Of a stretch of 64,000 bases of DNA, positions 8,947 to 17,765 are shown piece after piece; the first letter of the stretch is position 1; each line of letters starts with the position of its first letter. A program made the translations under genes and the position numbers. The notes beneath the pieces were generated by a model, which was given only the letters and a program-made list of their open reading frames with translations, had not been told where the DNA came from and did not search any database. The DNA is from Chryseobacterium ginsenosidimutans. GTDB lineage: Bacteria; Bacteroidota; Bacteroidia; Flavobacteriales; Weeksellaceae. The stretch is taken from contig NZ_JANUCO010000001.1 of the NCBI RefSeq assembly GCF_024807225.1, positions 3,720,001-3,784,000 of the forward strand, read 5' to 3'.

Positions 8947-10563
8947 TTAACTGTTTTCCCGAAAACGGCTAATCTTATCTGATTGGTTTTCAGACTCAAG
9001 AAGCTTTATATAAGCCGAAGGAGAATAATCTGTTACGATTTTAAAAACGGAAGCAAACTTACTGTGAGAAGAAAACCCGCACTCATCTGCAAGAATACTG
9101 ATCTTGTATTGGCGGTATTTGTCATCATTAATAAGTTTATCTACAATATAATTTATCCTCAAACGGTTGATATAGGTTTTAAAGTCTGCACTTTTATGCT
9201 GATTGATCACGTAAGAAAGATACTTTGTATTCGTGTTTAATTCTCCTGCAAGAAAAGGCAGAGACATATTTTTATTATTGTATAAAACACCTTTTTCAAA
9301 ATCATTAAGAAATTCCAGTAATTTTGATTCGGTTTCGGAAGTCATCAACGATTCGTTTCGTTTTTTATTGATGTCACTGTTTTTCTCGGAAATTTCTTCT
9401 ACAGAAATATGAGAAAAATCTGGTTCATCATCTTCTACAGGAATTTCTGTATTCTGAATAATTAATTTCTGCTGATTCCTGATAATATCCCTGAATTTTG
9501 CCCGCTGTCTTTTCTGTTTTGCCCTAAAAGAAACAAACAAACCAATTAAAGCAGAACACAAAACCAGAATCGTGACATTTTTAGCTACACTTATCGTGCT
9601 TCCTTTTTTATTAATTTCAGGTTCTGTTTCTTCGTTAAAAACTTCATTATTTTTAGCATTAAATTCACTGAAAGCTTTCAGATATTTTCTGGCATACATT
9701 TCTGCGTGATCTTCATCGTTAATGCCTTCATAATAATCATTAATAGTGGCATAGACAGATTTTTTCAAACCAAGATGGCTTGATGTATCCGCAATTTCTT
9801 CTGCTTTTTTCAGATAAACATCAGCTTCCTTCCAATTTTTCTCTTTAATTCTGATTGCTCCTAAACCGCTGTAAACAAAACCTAAAAGATAAGTCGGCTC
9901 AATCAGCATTTTTTCGGAAATCCTATAATTAATTTCCGAATTCTTTAGATCATTAATTTTAAAATAAATCTCACCCAATAATTCATAAGAATTTGCAGTG
10001 ATGAATGCTACATCGCTGTTTTTAGTTTGTTTAAAATAAATTAAAGAGTGTTCGATAAAACCGATCGCCTTCTTAAAATTGCCATGATCAAGCTCATAAT
10101 ACCCCATTTCCTGATGCAATAATCCCAACGTTTTATTATATTGATTCGAATCCTGAATTTTTTTCGCTGTTTCTAAGCTTTTCGAGGTGTATTTCTTCGA
10201 TTTTTCATAAAGTCCGACGGTTCTGTATTGCGTGGCAAGAAACCCCGTCACCTGAGACTGCCAATCTGCATTATCTATTGTATTAATAAGAGAATTGGCT
10301 TTTTCGGCATAGAAAATTGAATTTTTGAAATTCCCGATCTGCTGATACAAATTGGCAGAAAGCATCAGTGTTTTTACCTTATCTAAAGGATCTTTGGAAG
10401 ATGTATACAGAGAATCTGCTACCTTCAATGCTTGAGGCATATTTTTCTGTGAAGTTACATCGAAAGTTTTTTGGTAGATTTTTTCGAAATTACTCTTTTC
10501 CTGAGCTGATATTTGATTAGCAGTAATCAAAAAAAACACAAGCCTATGAAAATTCTTAGACAT
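8947..10563 (-). CDS. membrane-anchored TPR / AraC-type transcriptional regulator
   Basis: A 538-aa protein with four parts. There is a cleavable N-terminal signal peptide (ending ISAQ, about residue 20). A periplasmic array of tetratricopeptide-like repeats spans about 25-300 (for example ISENYRIS/SEINYRISEKMLIE). A single transmembrane helix (VTILVLCSALIGLFVSF, about 330) is followed by a basic stretch, and a C-terminal AraC-type DNA-binding domain (about 430-530) carries KTYINRLRINYIVDKL and ADECGFSSHSKFASVFK. This one-component architecture, with sensing outside and a HTH inside, is common in Flavobacteriia. No histidine-kinase or receiver domain is present. The target is unknown. Confidence 0.88.
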   Translation of the reverse strand: MSKNFHRLVFFLITANQISAQEKSNFEKIYQKTFDVTSQKNMPQALKVADSLYTSSKDPLDKVKTLMLSANLYQQIGNFKNSIFYAEKANSLINTIDNADWQSQVTGFLATQYRTVGLYEKSKKYTSKSLETAKKIQDSNQYNKTLGLLHQEMGYYELDHGNFKKAIGFIEHSLIYFKQTKNSDVAFITANSYELLGEIYFKINDLKNSEINYRISEKMLIEPTYLLGFVYSGLGAIRIKEKNWKEADVYLKKAEEIADTSSHLGLKKSVYATINDYYEGINDEDHAEMYARKYLKAFSEFNAKNNEVFNEETEPEINKKGSTISVAKNVTILVLCSALIGLFVSFRAKQKRQRAKFRDIIRNQQKLIIQNTEIPVEDDEPDFSHISVEEISEKNSDINKKRNESLMTSETESKLLEFLNDFEKGVLYNNKNMSLPFLAGELNTNTKYLSYVINQHKSADFKTYINRLRINYIVDKLINDDKYRQYKISILADECGFSSHSKFASVFKIVTDYSPSAYIKLLESENQSDKISRFRENS

Positions 10564-10862
10564 AGATGAACAAATTATTATGGTTATTATAATAATTCAT
10601 CATTTCCGGGGGTGTCTTTTTGTTATTCACAAAAATAAGAATAATTTAGTTTTTAATAAAATTTAATATTACCAATTAATTCTATATTAAAGAATTAAAC
10701 AACATCTATCTTATGAATGATCAAATTCCTTCACGTAAAATCTGAAAAACTAATCAAAATGTAGTGGTAACTGTTTATATTTTAATAAAGACTCATTCTT
10801 AACATAATTATTACATCTGCAATCAATAAAAAGTATTATGAAAATATTAATAATTATAATCA
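10564..10862. other. intergenic region containing a duplicated promoter region
   Basis: Most of this roughly 300-bp gap (10686-10845) is an imperfect copy of the region upstream of the thioredoxin-like gene. It includes the start-codon context TAAAAAGTATTATGAAAA, after which only a few codons remain before the convergent S74 gene. Confidence 0.6.
10686..10845 (+). repeat. direct repeat: relic copy of the thioredoxin-gene upstream region
   Basis: This stretch aligns with 11841-12001 over about 160 bp. Shared blocks include ATTAAAGAATTAAACA, ATCTATCTTA, AAGACTCATT, TTAACATAATTATTACAT and AATCAATAAAAAGTATTATG. The copy keeps an ATG at 10838 followed by AAAATATT, then diverges. With the second copy it brackets the S74 gene. 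Confidence 0.75.
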
Positions 10863-11729
10863 TCACTTCATTTTCATTTCAAGAGCTTTTACTTGTTGTC
10901 TTAGAAGTTCAATCTCTTTTTGCTGTTCTTGAATTGCTTTGGTAAGAACCACAGTCATTTCTGCATAATTTACTCCTAATGTTTTCATTTCATCATTAGC
11001 AGTAGTTACCAGTTCAGGAATTGCGGCTTTTACCTCTTGCGCAATAAATCCTACTTTTCTATCCCTACCTAATTCTTCATTTTTATATTTATAGTTGATG
11101 GTGCGAAGCTTTAAAATTTCTTTCAAGCCATAAGGATTATCTGTAATATCTTTTTTAATTCTTATATCAGAAGGTGTTATTGTACCCGAAGCAAGAATAT
11201 TCCCAATAACATGAAGCTTTTCTGTAGGAGTAGTTGTTCCTATTCCCAGACTTCCTGAGCGTGTAAGAGCCATTATATTTACGTAAGCTGTACCGGCATC
11301 ATCAGATACCGTTTGAAAATTTAAGAATGGTTCAGTACCATTTAGAGAATAGTTAATCTTTAAGAGTCTGCTTCCAACTGGCGCACTAATATTTTCAAGA
11401 TAAAAACCAGGTCCGGAAAATCCATTAGATGTACCGGTACCTGTAATGGCTATTCCCGAAATAAAGCTGTTTGCTATCCCGCTTATTGTATTAAATTCAC
11501 TTACATGCAGCTGTTGTTTGGGTGATAAAGTACCTACTCCCACATAGCCGTTATTAAGTAAAATAAAGTCATTTGACTCCTGGGTTGCATTTGGGATTCC
11601 GGTGATAGGATTGTCTTTCGCTCCATCTATATGAAAAGCACCCCGCGGATTTTGGGTATTAATACCCACTTGTGAAAAAGCAAAACCAGAAAATAGCATT
11701 GCAGATAAGAAAATTACATTTTTTTTCAT
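10863..11729 (-). CDS. secreted surface protein with peptidase S74 (tail-fibre chaperone) domain
   Basis: 288 aa. The signal peptide ends GFAFSQ (about residue 19). The mature protein begins VGINTQNPRGAFHIDG, a motif shared with the 238-aa proteins downstream. The C-terminal 100 residues carry an intramolecular-chaperone auto-processing domain of the S74 type (SDIRIKKDITDNPYGL, VGFIAQEVKAAIPELV), followed by a short coiled coil (QEQQKEIELLRQQVKALEMK). In phage tail spikes this domain drives trimerisation. In Bacteroidota such proteins are chromosomal surface proteins. The gene is framed by direct repeats of the thioredoxin-gene leader. Its exact role is unknown. Confidence 0.85.
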   Translation of the reverse strand: MKKNVIFLSAMLFSGFAFSQVGINTQNPRGAFHIDGAKDNPITGIPNATQESNDFILLNNGYVGVGTLSPKQQLHVSEFNTISGIANSFISGIAITGTGTSNGFSGPGFYLENISAPVGSRLLKINYSLNGTEPFLNFQTVSDDAGTAYVNIMALTRSGSLGIGTTTPTEKLHVIGNILASGTITPSDIRIKKDITDNPYGLKEILKLRTINYKYKNEELGRDRKVGFIAQEVKAAIPELVTTANDEMKTLGVNYAEMTVVLTKAIQEQQKEIELLRQQVKALEMKMK

Positions 11730-11840
11730 CGTTTTTTATTTTTGAGATTAAACATTTGTGTATTTAGAACCATTTCTAAACTCTAGCAAATGTATAAAAT
11801 TTTCATTAAGTGGTTATTAAGTCACTATTGTCAACTCAAA

Positions 11841-12001
11841 ATTAAAGAATTAAACAGTATCTATCTTACTACTAATCAACCTGATTTAACTTAAATCTGA
11901 AAAAATAATCAGGATCTGGTTGTAACTATTTGTATTTTATAAAGACTCATTATTAACATAATTATTACATTTGCAATCAATAAAAAGTATTATGAAAAAA
12001 A
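11841..12001 (+). repeat. direct repeat: functional upstream region of the thioredoxin-like gene
   Basis: The partner of the relic at 10686-10845. It includes the -7 element and start codon of the thioredoxin-like gene. Confidence 0.75.
11966..11973 (+). promoter_or_regulatory. -7 promoter element of thioredoxin-like gene
   Basis: TACATTTG matches TAnnTTTG, 18 bp upstream of the ATG at 11992. The duplicated relic reads TACATCTG at the same place, a mutated -7 box. Confidence 0.5.
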
Positions 12002-13162
12002 TATCAATATTCTCAGCTCTTTTCATCGGAGCATTTGCTTTTGCACAAGGGATAAAATTTGAGGACACCAACTTCAAAGCTGTTCTTGCCAAAGCAAAAA
12101 AAGAAAACAAACTTGTATTTATAGATGCCTATGCTTCTTGGTGTGGACCTTGTAAACTAATGGTAAAAAATGTTTTCCCACAAAAACCTGTCGGAGATTA
12201 TTACAATGCTCACTTTGTGAATGCAAAAATCGACATGGAAAAAGGTGAAGGCGTTGATCTTGCTAAAAAATATAACGTAAAAGCCTTCCCTACTTATCTT
12301 TTCGTAGACGGAAACGGTGAAGTGGTACACAGAAACTTTAGGATATGTGGAAGAAAGCGACTTCATCCAGTTTGCTAAAGATGCGGGAGATCCAAGCAAA
12401 AGAATAGGAACATTGAAGCAGAAATTCGAAGATGGCGAAAAAGATCCTGAGTTTTTGAAAAATCTTGCAGAACTTACCCTGTATAATGATACTGAATTTT
12501 CCGGAAGAGTAATGGAGCGTTATTTCAACGCAAAAACAGAATTGGACAAAGATGATATTCAAATGTTGTTTACCGGACTTCAAAGCACAGACAGCCCTTT
12601 ATATAAAACTTTTCTGGCGAAAAAAACAGATATCCTAAAAATAGTTCCTGAGAAAAATTATAATTTCTTTGACAAGAATATTAAGGTTAATACAATCCTT
12701 AAAAAATCTTACAATACAGATACAAAAACATGGAATGACAGTTATTTCATGACAGAAGCTCAGAAATTCTTAGCAAAAGATGAGGCTGACAAAATCTTAA
12801 AAAGAGCAAAAGCTGCAAAAGCTTTAAAAAACAAAGACATCGCAACGTACGAAAAATTAAGCCTTGAGCTTTACAAAGATACTTCTGCAGTAAAATCGGA
12901 AGAACTGAATTCACTGGCTTGGAATTTCTTTGAAAATGTAACGACAAAAGCGTCTTTAGAAAAAGCGGTTGCATGGGCTCAGGAATCTGTAAAGAAAGAT
13001 GAGAACTACGCCAATACAGATACTTTGGCCAATCTTTACAACAAAGTTGGTGATAAGAAAAATGCTAAACTTTGGGCAGAAAAATCAATCAGTCTGGCAA
13101 AAAGCACAGGACAGGATTCCGGTGATACCGAAAAATTACTGAAGAGTTTAAACATTCAATAA
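11992..13162 (+). CDS. secreted thioredoxin-like protein (frameshifted)
   Basis: About 389 aa once the frame is restored. The signal peptide (MKKISIFSALFIGAFAFAQ) exports it to the periplasm. A thioredoxin fold follows with the redox motif YASWCGPCKLM (Cys pair at about residues 51/54) and the cis-proline segment KAFPTYLFVDGNGE. The C-terminal half is an alpha-helical TPR-like region (ESVKKDENYANTDTLANLYNK). The frame breaks at GAAAC, 12332-12336. Deleting one A gives HRTLGYVEESDFIQFAK, joining both halves. The upstream TTG at 11971 is less likely as a start than the ATG at 11992. It is probably a thiol-disulfide oxidoreductase. Fragments of its 3' end are repeated at 14566-14759. Confidence 0.88.
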
Positions 13163-13211
13163 AAATAAAAAAGCTGTCTCATTTGAGATAACTTTTTTTG
13201 ATTTAAAAAAA

Positions 13212-13246
13212 TAAAATCCGCAGAATGTTCTGCGGATTTTATTTTT
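13212..13246 (+). terminator. terminator hairpin between convergent genes
   Basis: AAAATCCGCAGAA and TTCTGCGGATTTT form a strong stem with a T tract. It serves the thioredoxin-like gene and probably also the convergent 238-aa gene. A near-identical copy at 14818-14847 arose with the tandem duplication. Confidence 0.8.
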
Positions 13247-13261
13247 ATTTGTTATTTATTC

Positions 13262-13978
13262 TTAACTATTAAACACTAAAACCTGCATCTTGGTAAGCAT
13301 AGCTTCTGTGTCTCCATTATATCCGCCGTAATTTGATGGAACATAATTTAAAGTAGTACTTCCATACCAAGCACTATATTGGACTTTAAAAGTATAGGTT
13401 CCTTCCGTAAGAGTAACCGATTTCAAAAAAGTTACTGGAATCGGCATATTGGCCAGCAATATTCCTCCAGTTACCCCAGGGAAACTCCCTGCCTTAGAAA
13501 CATATGCTGACGATATTTTCGTCCCATTTTGCAATAGATTCAAAGTTCCTTGAGTCGAACTACCATTAGTTAATGTTGTATACCCTAAAATAGTAAATAA
13601 AAACGTCTGAGTTTTTGTTGGAGGAACCGTGAGAGTTATCGTAACACCGGGAACATCAATAGTTTGCCCTACGTAAGCCGTAGCTTCAGTTGTTCCCTGC
13701 ACATAATAGATACTATTAATACTTCCGCCTACCGTATTGAGGGTCTGCCACGAGGGAGCGGCTGCAGCTCCGTTAGAAGTTAAAATCTGTCCTGCGGTTC
13801 CCGCCGATCCGGCCGTACTCGCATTTCCGCCAACATTTAATTCATTAACTACCTGTAATGATCCGTTAACATGTAAGCTTTTCTGAGGAGTCGGTGTGTT
13901 AATCCCTACCTGTTGTGCATTGTAAATTAAAGGGAAAAGTAAAACCGCTGATAATAAATTAATTTTCATTTTTTTCAT
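13262..13978 (-). CDS. secreted VGINT-type surface protein, paralogue 1
   Basis: 238 aa with a signal peptide (ending IYNAQ). The motif QVGINTPTPQKSLHVNGS opens a short repetitive stem (NELNVGGNASTAGSAGTAG) seen in many flavobacterial surface and tail-fibre-like proteins. A beta-rich C-terminal domain of about 150 residues follows, of unknown function (ends MLTKMQVLVFNS). It is about 85% similar by eye to the protein at 14869-15585, including signal peptide and stem, so the two came from a recent tandem duplication. No sorting domain or enzymatic motif is visible. It is probably exported; the role is unknown. Confidence 0.8.
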   Translation of the reverse strand: MKKMKINLLSAVLLFPLIYNAQQVGINTPTPQKSLHVNGSLQVVNELNVGGNASTAGSAGTAGQILTSNGAAAAPSWQTLNTVGGSINSIYYVQGTTEATAYVGQTIDVPGVTITLTVPPTKTQTFLFTILGYTTLTNGSSTQGTLNLLQNGTKISSAYVSKAGSFPGVTGGILLANMPIPVTFLKSVTLTEGTYTFKVQYSAWYGSTTLNYVPSNYGGYNGDTEAMLTKMQVLVFNS

Positions 13979-14074
13979 TTTTGTGTTAATTTTTTAATTA
14001 ATAAATTTTATTTTTTCATAAAAAAAATACTTTTTTAGCGACAAAATTATAATAAAAAAAACTTAAATATGTGA

Positions 14075-14440
14075 ACTCATTCTATCACTCCACCCGAATT
14101 TAGAACCCGGAAACTGGGTACACAATTCGTCTGCATATTTACCTTCAGAGTGCATATTTACTGCTAAATATCTCCTGCATTTTCATCTTCTGTAGCAGAA
14201 AGTACAATTGCTCCTACTCCATAATCACGGAAACCCCTCTTCTTTCATCAGAAAAATCCAGTCCGAAAGAATGGATTTCTGCTCCTACCACCAAAATATT
14301 TTTATACGTTCCTGATTTAATAAAAGCATTTGCCACACTCGTCGCATACACAAAACCGGAACACTGATTTCTCACGTCTAAAGCTCCGATCGTATCGCAA
14401 CCCAACATATCCTGCAATAAAACCCCGCAACCCGGAAAAT
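14075..14440 (-). pseudogene. fabH fragment (pseudogene)
   Basis: A copy of the middle of fabH, matching residues about 92-214 of the intact gene (16149-16517). It includes the catalytic motif DVRNQCSGF. It lacks both ends and carries internal deletions relative to fabH: a base is lost near 14168 and the segment around TCTCCGAAA is missing near 14221. At the 14075 side it joins directly to the intergenic DNA upstream of paralogue 1, so about 0.4 kb of the fabH 3' part is deleted. It cannot make a functional enzyme. Confidence 0.9.
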
Positions 14441-14565
14441 AAGTCTATCAAACTTGGTTGCAAATGTAGAGTCTAAATACGAGAAATATGTTACTGCAAC
14501 TCCACCTCAAATCAATAAAATATTAAAAATCAAATCGTTAAAAAATTAAAAAAGTATGATTGAAG
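14441..14565. other. junction DNA of unknown origin in tandem duplication
   Basis: About 125 bp lies between the end of the fabH relic and the start of the thioredoxin-gene relic. It matches neither gene and nothing else I noticed in the window. Short open frames on the minus strand (GVAVTYFSYLDSTFATKF) hint at a fragment of another coding sequence, but no family is recognised. Confidence 0.5.
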
Positions 14566-14759
14566 TAGAAAAAGTGGTTGCGTGAGCTCAGGAATCTGTA
14601 AAGAAAGATGAGAACTACGCCAATACAGATACTTTAGCCAATCTTTATAACAAAAGTTGGTGATAAGAAAAATGCTAAACTTTGGGCAGAAAAATCAATC
14701 AGTCTTGCAAAAAGGACAGGACAGGATTCTAGTGATATTGAAAAGTTTAAATATCAATA
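14566..14759 (+). pseudogene. 3' fragment of the thioredoxin-like gene (pseudogene)
   Basis: Matches 12957-13162 nearly base for base (AGGAATCTGTAAAGAAAGAT and GCTAAACTTTGGGCAGAAAA are shared). It has a TGA replacing Trp early in the fragment, an extra A in the AACAAAAGTTGG region and a deletion near the end. It is only the last ~65 codons of the gene, with no start, so it is a duplication relic. Confidence 0.9.
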
Positions 14760-14817
14760 ATAAAAACAAAAAAGACTGTTTCACTTGAGACACGTCTTTT
14801 TTTTGATTTGAAAAAAT

Positions 14818-14847
14818 AAAATCCGCAGAACATTCTGCGGATTTGTT
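14818..14847. terminator. duplicated terminator hairpin
   Basis: AAATCCGCAGAA pairs with TTCTGCGGATTT. It is the second copy of the hairpin at 13212-13246 and now lies downstream of paralogue 2. Confidence 0.75.
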
Positions 14848-14868
14848 ATTTTGATTTCTTTATTATCC

Positions 14869-15585
14869 TTAATTATTATAGACTAAAACCTGCATCTTGG
14901 TAAGCATAGCTTCATTATCTCCATTATATCCAGTGTAAGCTGATGGAACAAAATTGACAGTAGCACTTCCAAGCCACGCACTGTACTGAACTTTAAAAGT
15001 ATAGATCCCCGCTGTAAGAGTAACCGATTTCAAAAAAGTTACCGGAACAGGCATGTTGGTTAACGCCACTGTTCCTCCAGTTGCTGCACTAAATTCTCCT
15101 GCCTTAGAAATATATGCTGAAGATATTTTCGTCCCATTTTGCAAGAGATTCAAAGTTCCCTGAGTCGAATTATTACTAATAAATGTTGTATACCCTAAAA
15201 TAGTAAATAAAAAAGTCTGAGTTTTTCCTGCAGGAACGATGAGAGTTATTGTGACACCGGGAACATCAATAGTTTGTCCTACTGTAGCAGTAGCAGCAGT
15301 TGTTCCCTGTACATAATAAGCATTGTTAATCGTTCCGCTTACCGTATTTAAGGTTTGCCATGAAGGAGCGACTGCAGCCCCATTGGAGGTTAAAATCTGT
15401 CCTGCGGTTCCTGCGGATCCGGCTGTATTTGCATTTCCGCCAACGTTTAATTCATTAACTACCTGTAATGATCCGTTAACATGTAAGCTTTTCTGAGGAG
15501 TCGGAGTATTTATACCTACTTGCGCACTACAAAATAAAGGGAAAAGTAAAACCGCCGATAATAAATTAATTTTCATTTTTTTCAT
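14869..15585 (-). CDS. secreted VGINT-type surface protein, paralogue 2
   Basis: 238 aa, with the same layout as 13262-13978: a signal peptide (ending LFCSAQ), VGINTPTPQKSLHVNGS, an Ala/Gly-rich stem and a beta-rich C-terminal domain ending MLTKMQVLVYNN. The divergence lies mostly in the C-terminal domain (for example AATGGTVALTNMPVPVTF), suggesting both copies stay functional. It lies between the thioredoxin-gene relic and intact fabH, which is the arrangement expected for the second unit of a tandem duplication. The function is unknown. Confidence 0.8.
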   Translation of the reverse strand: MKKMKINLLSAVLLFPLFCSAQVGINTPTPQKSLHVNGSLQVVNELNVGGNANTAGSAGTAGQILTSNGAAVAPSWQTLNTVSGTINNAYYVQGTTAATATVGQTIDVPGVTITLIVPAGKTQTFLFTILGYTTFISNNSTQGTLNLLQNGTKISSAYISKAGEFSAATGGTVALTNMPVPVTFLKSVTLTAGIYTFKVQYSAWLGSATVNFVPSAYTGYNGDNEAMLTKMQVLVYNN

Positions 15586-15767
15586 TTTTGTTAATTTTTT
15601 AATTAATACATTTTATTTTTTCATTAAAAATACTTTTGCACTACTAAATTACAAAAAAAAACATTCATTTGTATGAAAATAAAAAAACTTAAAAATAAAT
15701 TTATATATGTGAATAATGTACATATATAGCAAGTTTTCTGATGTTATTATAATTTTAAGTTCAAAAA

Positions 15768-16790
15768 TTAATATTGAAACAAGACACTTCCCCAGGTAAA
15801 TCCACTCCCAAAAGCGGAAAGAAGAACCAGATCTCCTCTATTAATTTTGCCTAATTCAATCGCTTCACTCAAAGCAATCGGTATAGAAGCTGCTGTTGTA
15901 TTGCCGTATTTTTGGATGTTATTATGAATCTTTTCATCCGGTAATCCAAATTTTTGCTGTACAAACTGTGCAATTCTCAAATTCGCCTGATGCGGAATAA
16001 ACATATCCAGATCTTCAATGGTTTTCCCCGCTTTATCCAGTGCTTCCTGCATGGTTTCAGGGAATCTTGTTACCGCATGCTTGAATACGAAATTACCATT
16101 CATAATTGGATATACTTCCTTATTTGTCACATTCTCAGGATCTTTCCTCATTCTATCACTCCACCCGAATTTAGAACCCGGAAACTGAGTACACAATTCG
16201 TCTGCATATTTACCTTCAGAGTGCATATTTACGGCTAAAATATCTCCTGCATTTTCATCTTCCGTTGCAGAAAGTATGATTGCTCCTGCCCCATCTCCGA
16301 AAATCACGGAAACACCTCTTCCTTCATCAGAAAAATCCAGTCCGAAAGAATGAATTTCAGCACCTACCACCAAAATATTTTTATACGTTCCAGATTTAAT
16401 AAAAGCATTTGCTACGCTCATCGCATACACAAACCCGGAACACTGATTTCTGACATCTAAAGCTCCGATCGTATCGCAACCCAACATATCCTGCAACAAA
16501 ACCCCGCAACCCGGAAAATAATAATCAGGAGAAAGCGTGGCAAAAACAATATATTCGATATCTTTAGCCGTCATACCCGCTTTTTCCAACGCTTTTTCTG
16601 AAGCTTTAAAAGCTAAATAAGCCGTCGTTTCCTGAGAATCGTTTCTGTCTTTTCGGTGTCTTCTTTCTTTTATCCCCGTTCTTTCCGTAATCCATTCGTC
16701 ATTGGTGGTCATTAATTTAGCTAGATCATCATTCGTAACAATGTTATCCGGAACATGGAATCCGATTCCTTTTATTGTACTTTTAATCAT
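15768..16790 (-). CDS. fabH: beta-ketoacyl-ACP synthase III (KAS III)
   Basis: A 340-aa condensing enzyme that starts fatty-acid chains by joining an acyl-CoA to malonyl-ACP. The Cys-His-Asn triad is complete: Cys117 in DVRNQCSGF, His267 in FIPHQANLRI and Asn297 in KYGNTTAAS. The GDGAGA motif and the C-terminal SAFGSGFTWGSVLF are also typical. The length is slightly above that of E. coli FabH, as in many Bacteroidota homologues. It stands alone, without other fab genes nearby. A mid-gene fragment was copied upstream (14075-14440). A second KAS III may exist elsewhere, which is common in this group. Confidence 0.93.
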   Translation of the reverse strand: MIKSTIKGIGFHVPDNIVTNDDLAKLMTTNDEWITERTGIKERRHRKDRNDSQETTAYLAFKASEKALEKAGMTAKDIEYIVFATLSPDYYFPGCGVLLQDMLGCDTIGALDVRNQCSGFVYAMSVANAFIKSGTYKNILVVGAEIHSFGLDFSDEGRGVSVIFGDGAGAIILSATEDENAGDILAVNMHSEGKYADELCTQFPGSKFGWSDRMRKDPENVTNKEVYPIMNGNFVFKHAVTRFPETMQEALDKAGKTIEDLDMFIPHQANLRIAQFVQQKFGLPDEKIHNNIQKYGNTTAASIPIALSEAIELGKINRGDLVLLSAFGSGFTWGSVLFQY

Positions 16791-16864
16791 ATAGTTTTTT
16801 TAATTTTGGTAAAGATAAAACTTATTTAACACATACTTTTTCAAAATATTACTATTTTTACTCT

Positions 16865-17765
16865 ATGCCAATTGATACAATTTACAGAGATTCCCAATGC
16901 GAATGGGTAGATGTTGAGGCTCCGACTGCGGAAGACCTGAAATTTTTACACGAAAGATATGAGATCAATAATCTTCTTCTGGAAGACACCTTAGACCCGA
17001 ATCACTTACCGAAATATGAGGAAGATGGAGATGTGAAATTTTTTCTTCTTCGAGAAAGCACCGAACTGGAGCGTAAAAACCTCAACACCATAAGCGATAT
17101 CAGTACCAAAATCGGAATTTTTCTTTTGGGGAAAACGATTATCACGATTCACAGGATGAAAACCAAAAGCATCATTGAAACAAAGAAACAGGTTTCCTGT
17201 CTTCAAAAGGAGACGACGGCTGAGAAAATTGCCCTGAAAATCGCCTTATTAATTATGAAAAGTTTTGATGATGAGTCCGTAAGTCTATTAGAAACAATGG
17301 ATAACATTGAAAACGAGATTTTCCTGAAAAACACCAATCAAACCAATCAGATTCAAAGATTATATAAATTAAAACGCAAATCCGGCTTGAATTCCAGGGT
17401 TTTGTCGATTTCTACTGATGCCGTTGATAAATTTAAATTATTAGGATTACAGGATTCTGAAGTGGTCGATTTGAAAGATAAACATAAAGATGTTGTTGCC
17501 GATTTTGATCATTTGAATATTCAGGTTACCAACTTAATCGGGATGTTTTTGGCACTTTCGGATCAAAAGGCAAATCAGGTGATGAAAGTATTGGCGATTT
17601 ATTCGGTTTACTTTTTACCCATCACCTTTATTGCAGGACTTTACGGAATGAATTTCGACAATATGCCGGAAACTGCGCACTCCACACGGTTATTTTTATA
17701 CGTTAGGTTTAATGGGGATTGTTGTGATCTGTACATTTATTTATGCAAGGAGAAAACAATGGTAA
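16865..17765 (+). CDS. corA: CorA-family magnesium/divalent cation transporter (frameshifted)
   Basis: About 299 aa after restoring the frame. The N-terminal cytoplasmic domain (1-230) leads into two C-terminal membrane helices. The signature YGMNFDNMPE (GMN) sits at the end of TM1 (IYSVYFLPITFIAGL). The frame then breaks at GAAAC, 17669-17673. Removing one A gives PELRTPHGYFYTLGLMGI, then TM2 and the basic tail ARRKQW with a stop at 17763-17765. Left uncorrected, the frame runs to 17815 with a nonsense tail and no TM2. It mediates Mg2+ (possibly Co2+/Ni2+) uptake as a pentameric channel. Divergent from fabH. Confidence 0.92.

Noticed and set aside
8760..8999. 79-codon minus-strand frame overlapping the end of the AraC-type regulator gene
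   Set aside because: It overlaps the regulator in another frame and continues into AT-rich non-coding DNA with no domain.
10863..11729. Prophage tail-fibre gene implying a prophage
   Set aside because: The S74 domain occurs in phage tail proteins, but no other phage gene is nearby. The protein has a Sec signal peptide and a VGINT motif typical of Bacteroidota surface proteins.
14214..14417. Short intact frame with FabH active-site sequence as a functional mini-enzyme
   Set aside because: It lacks the His and Asn catalytic residues and both ends of the fold. It is a decayed duplicate of fabH.
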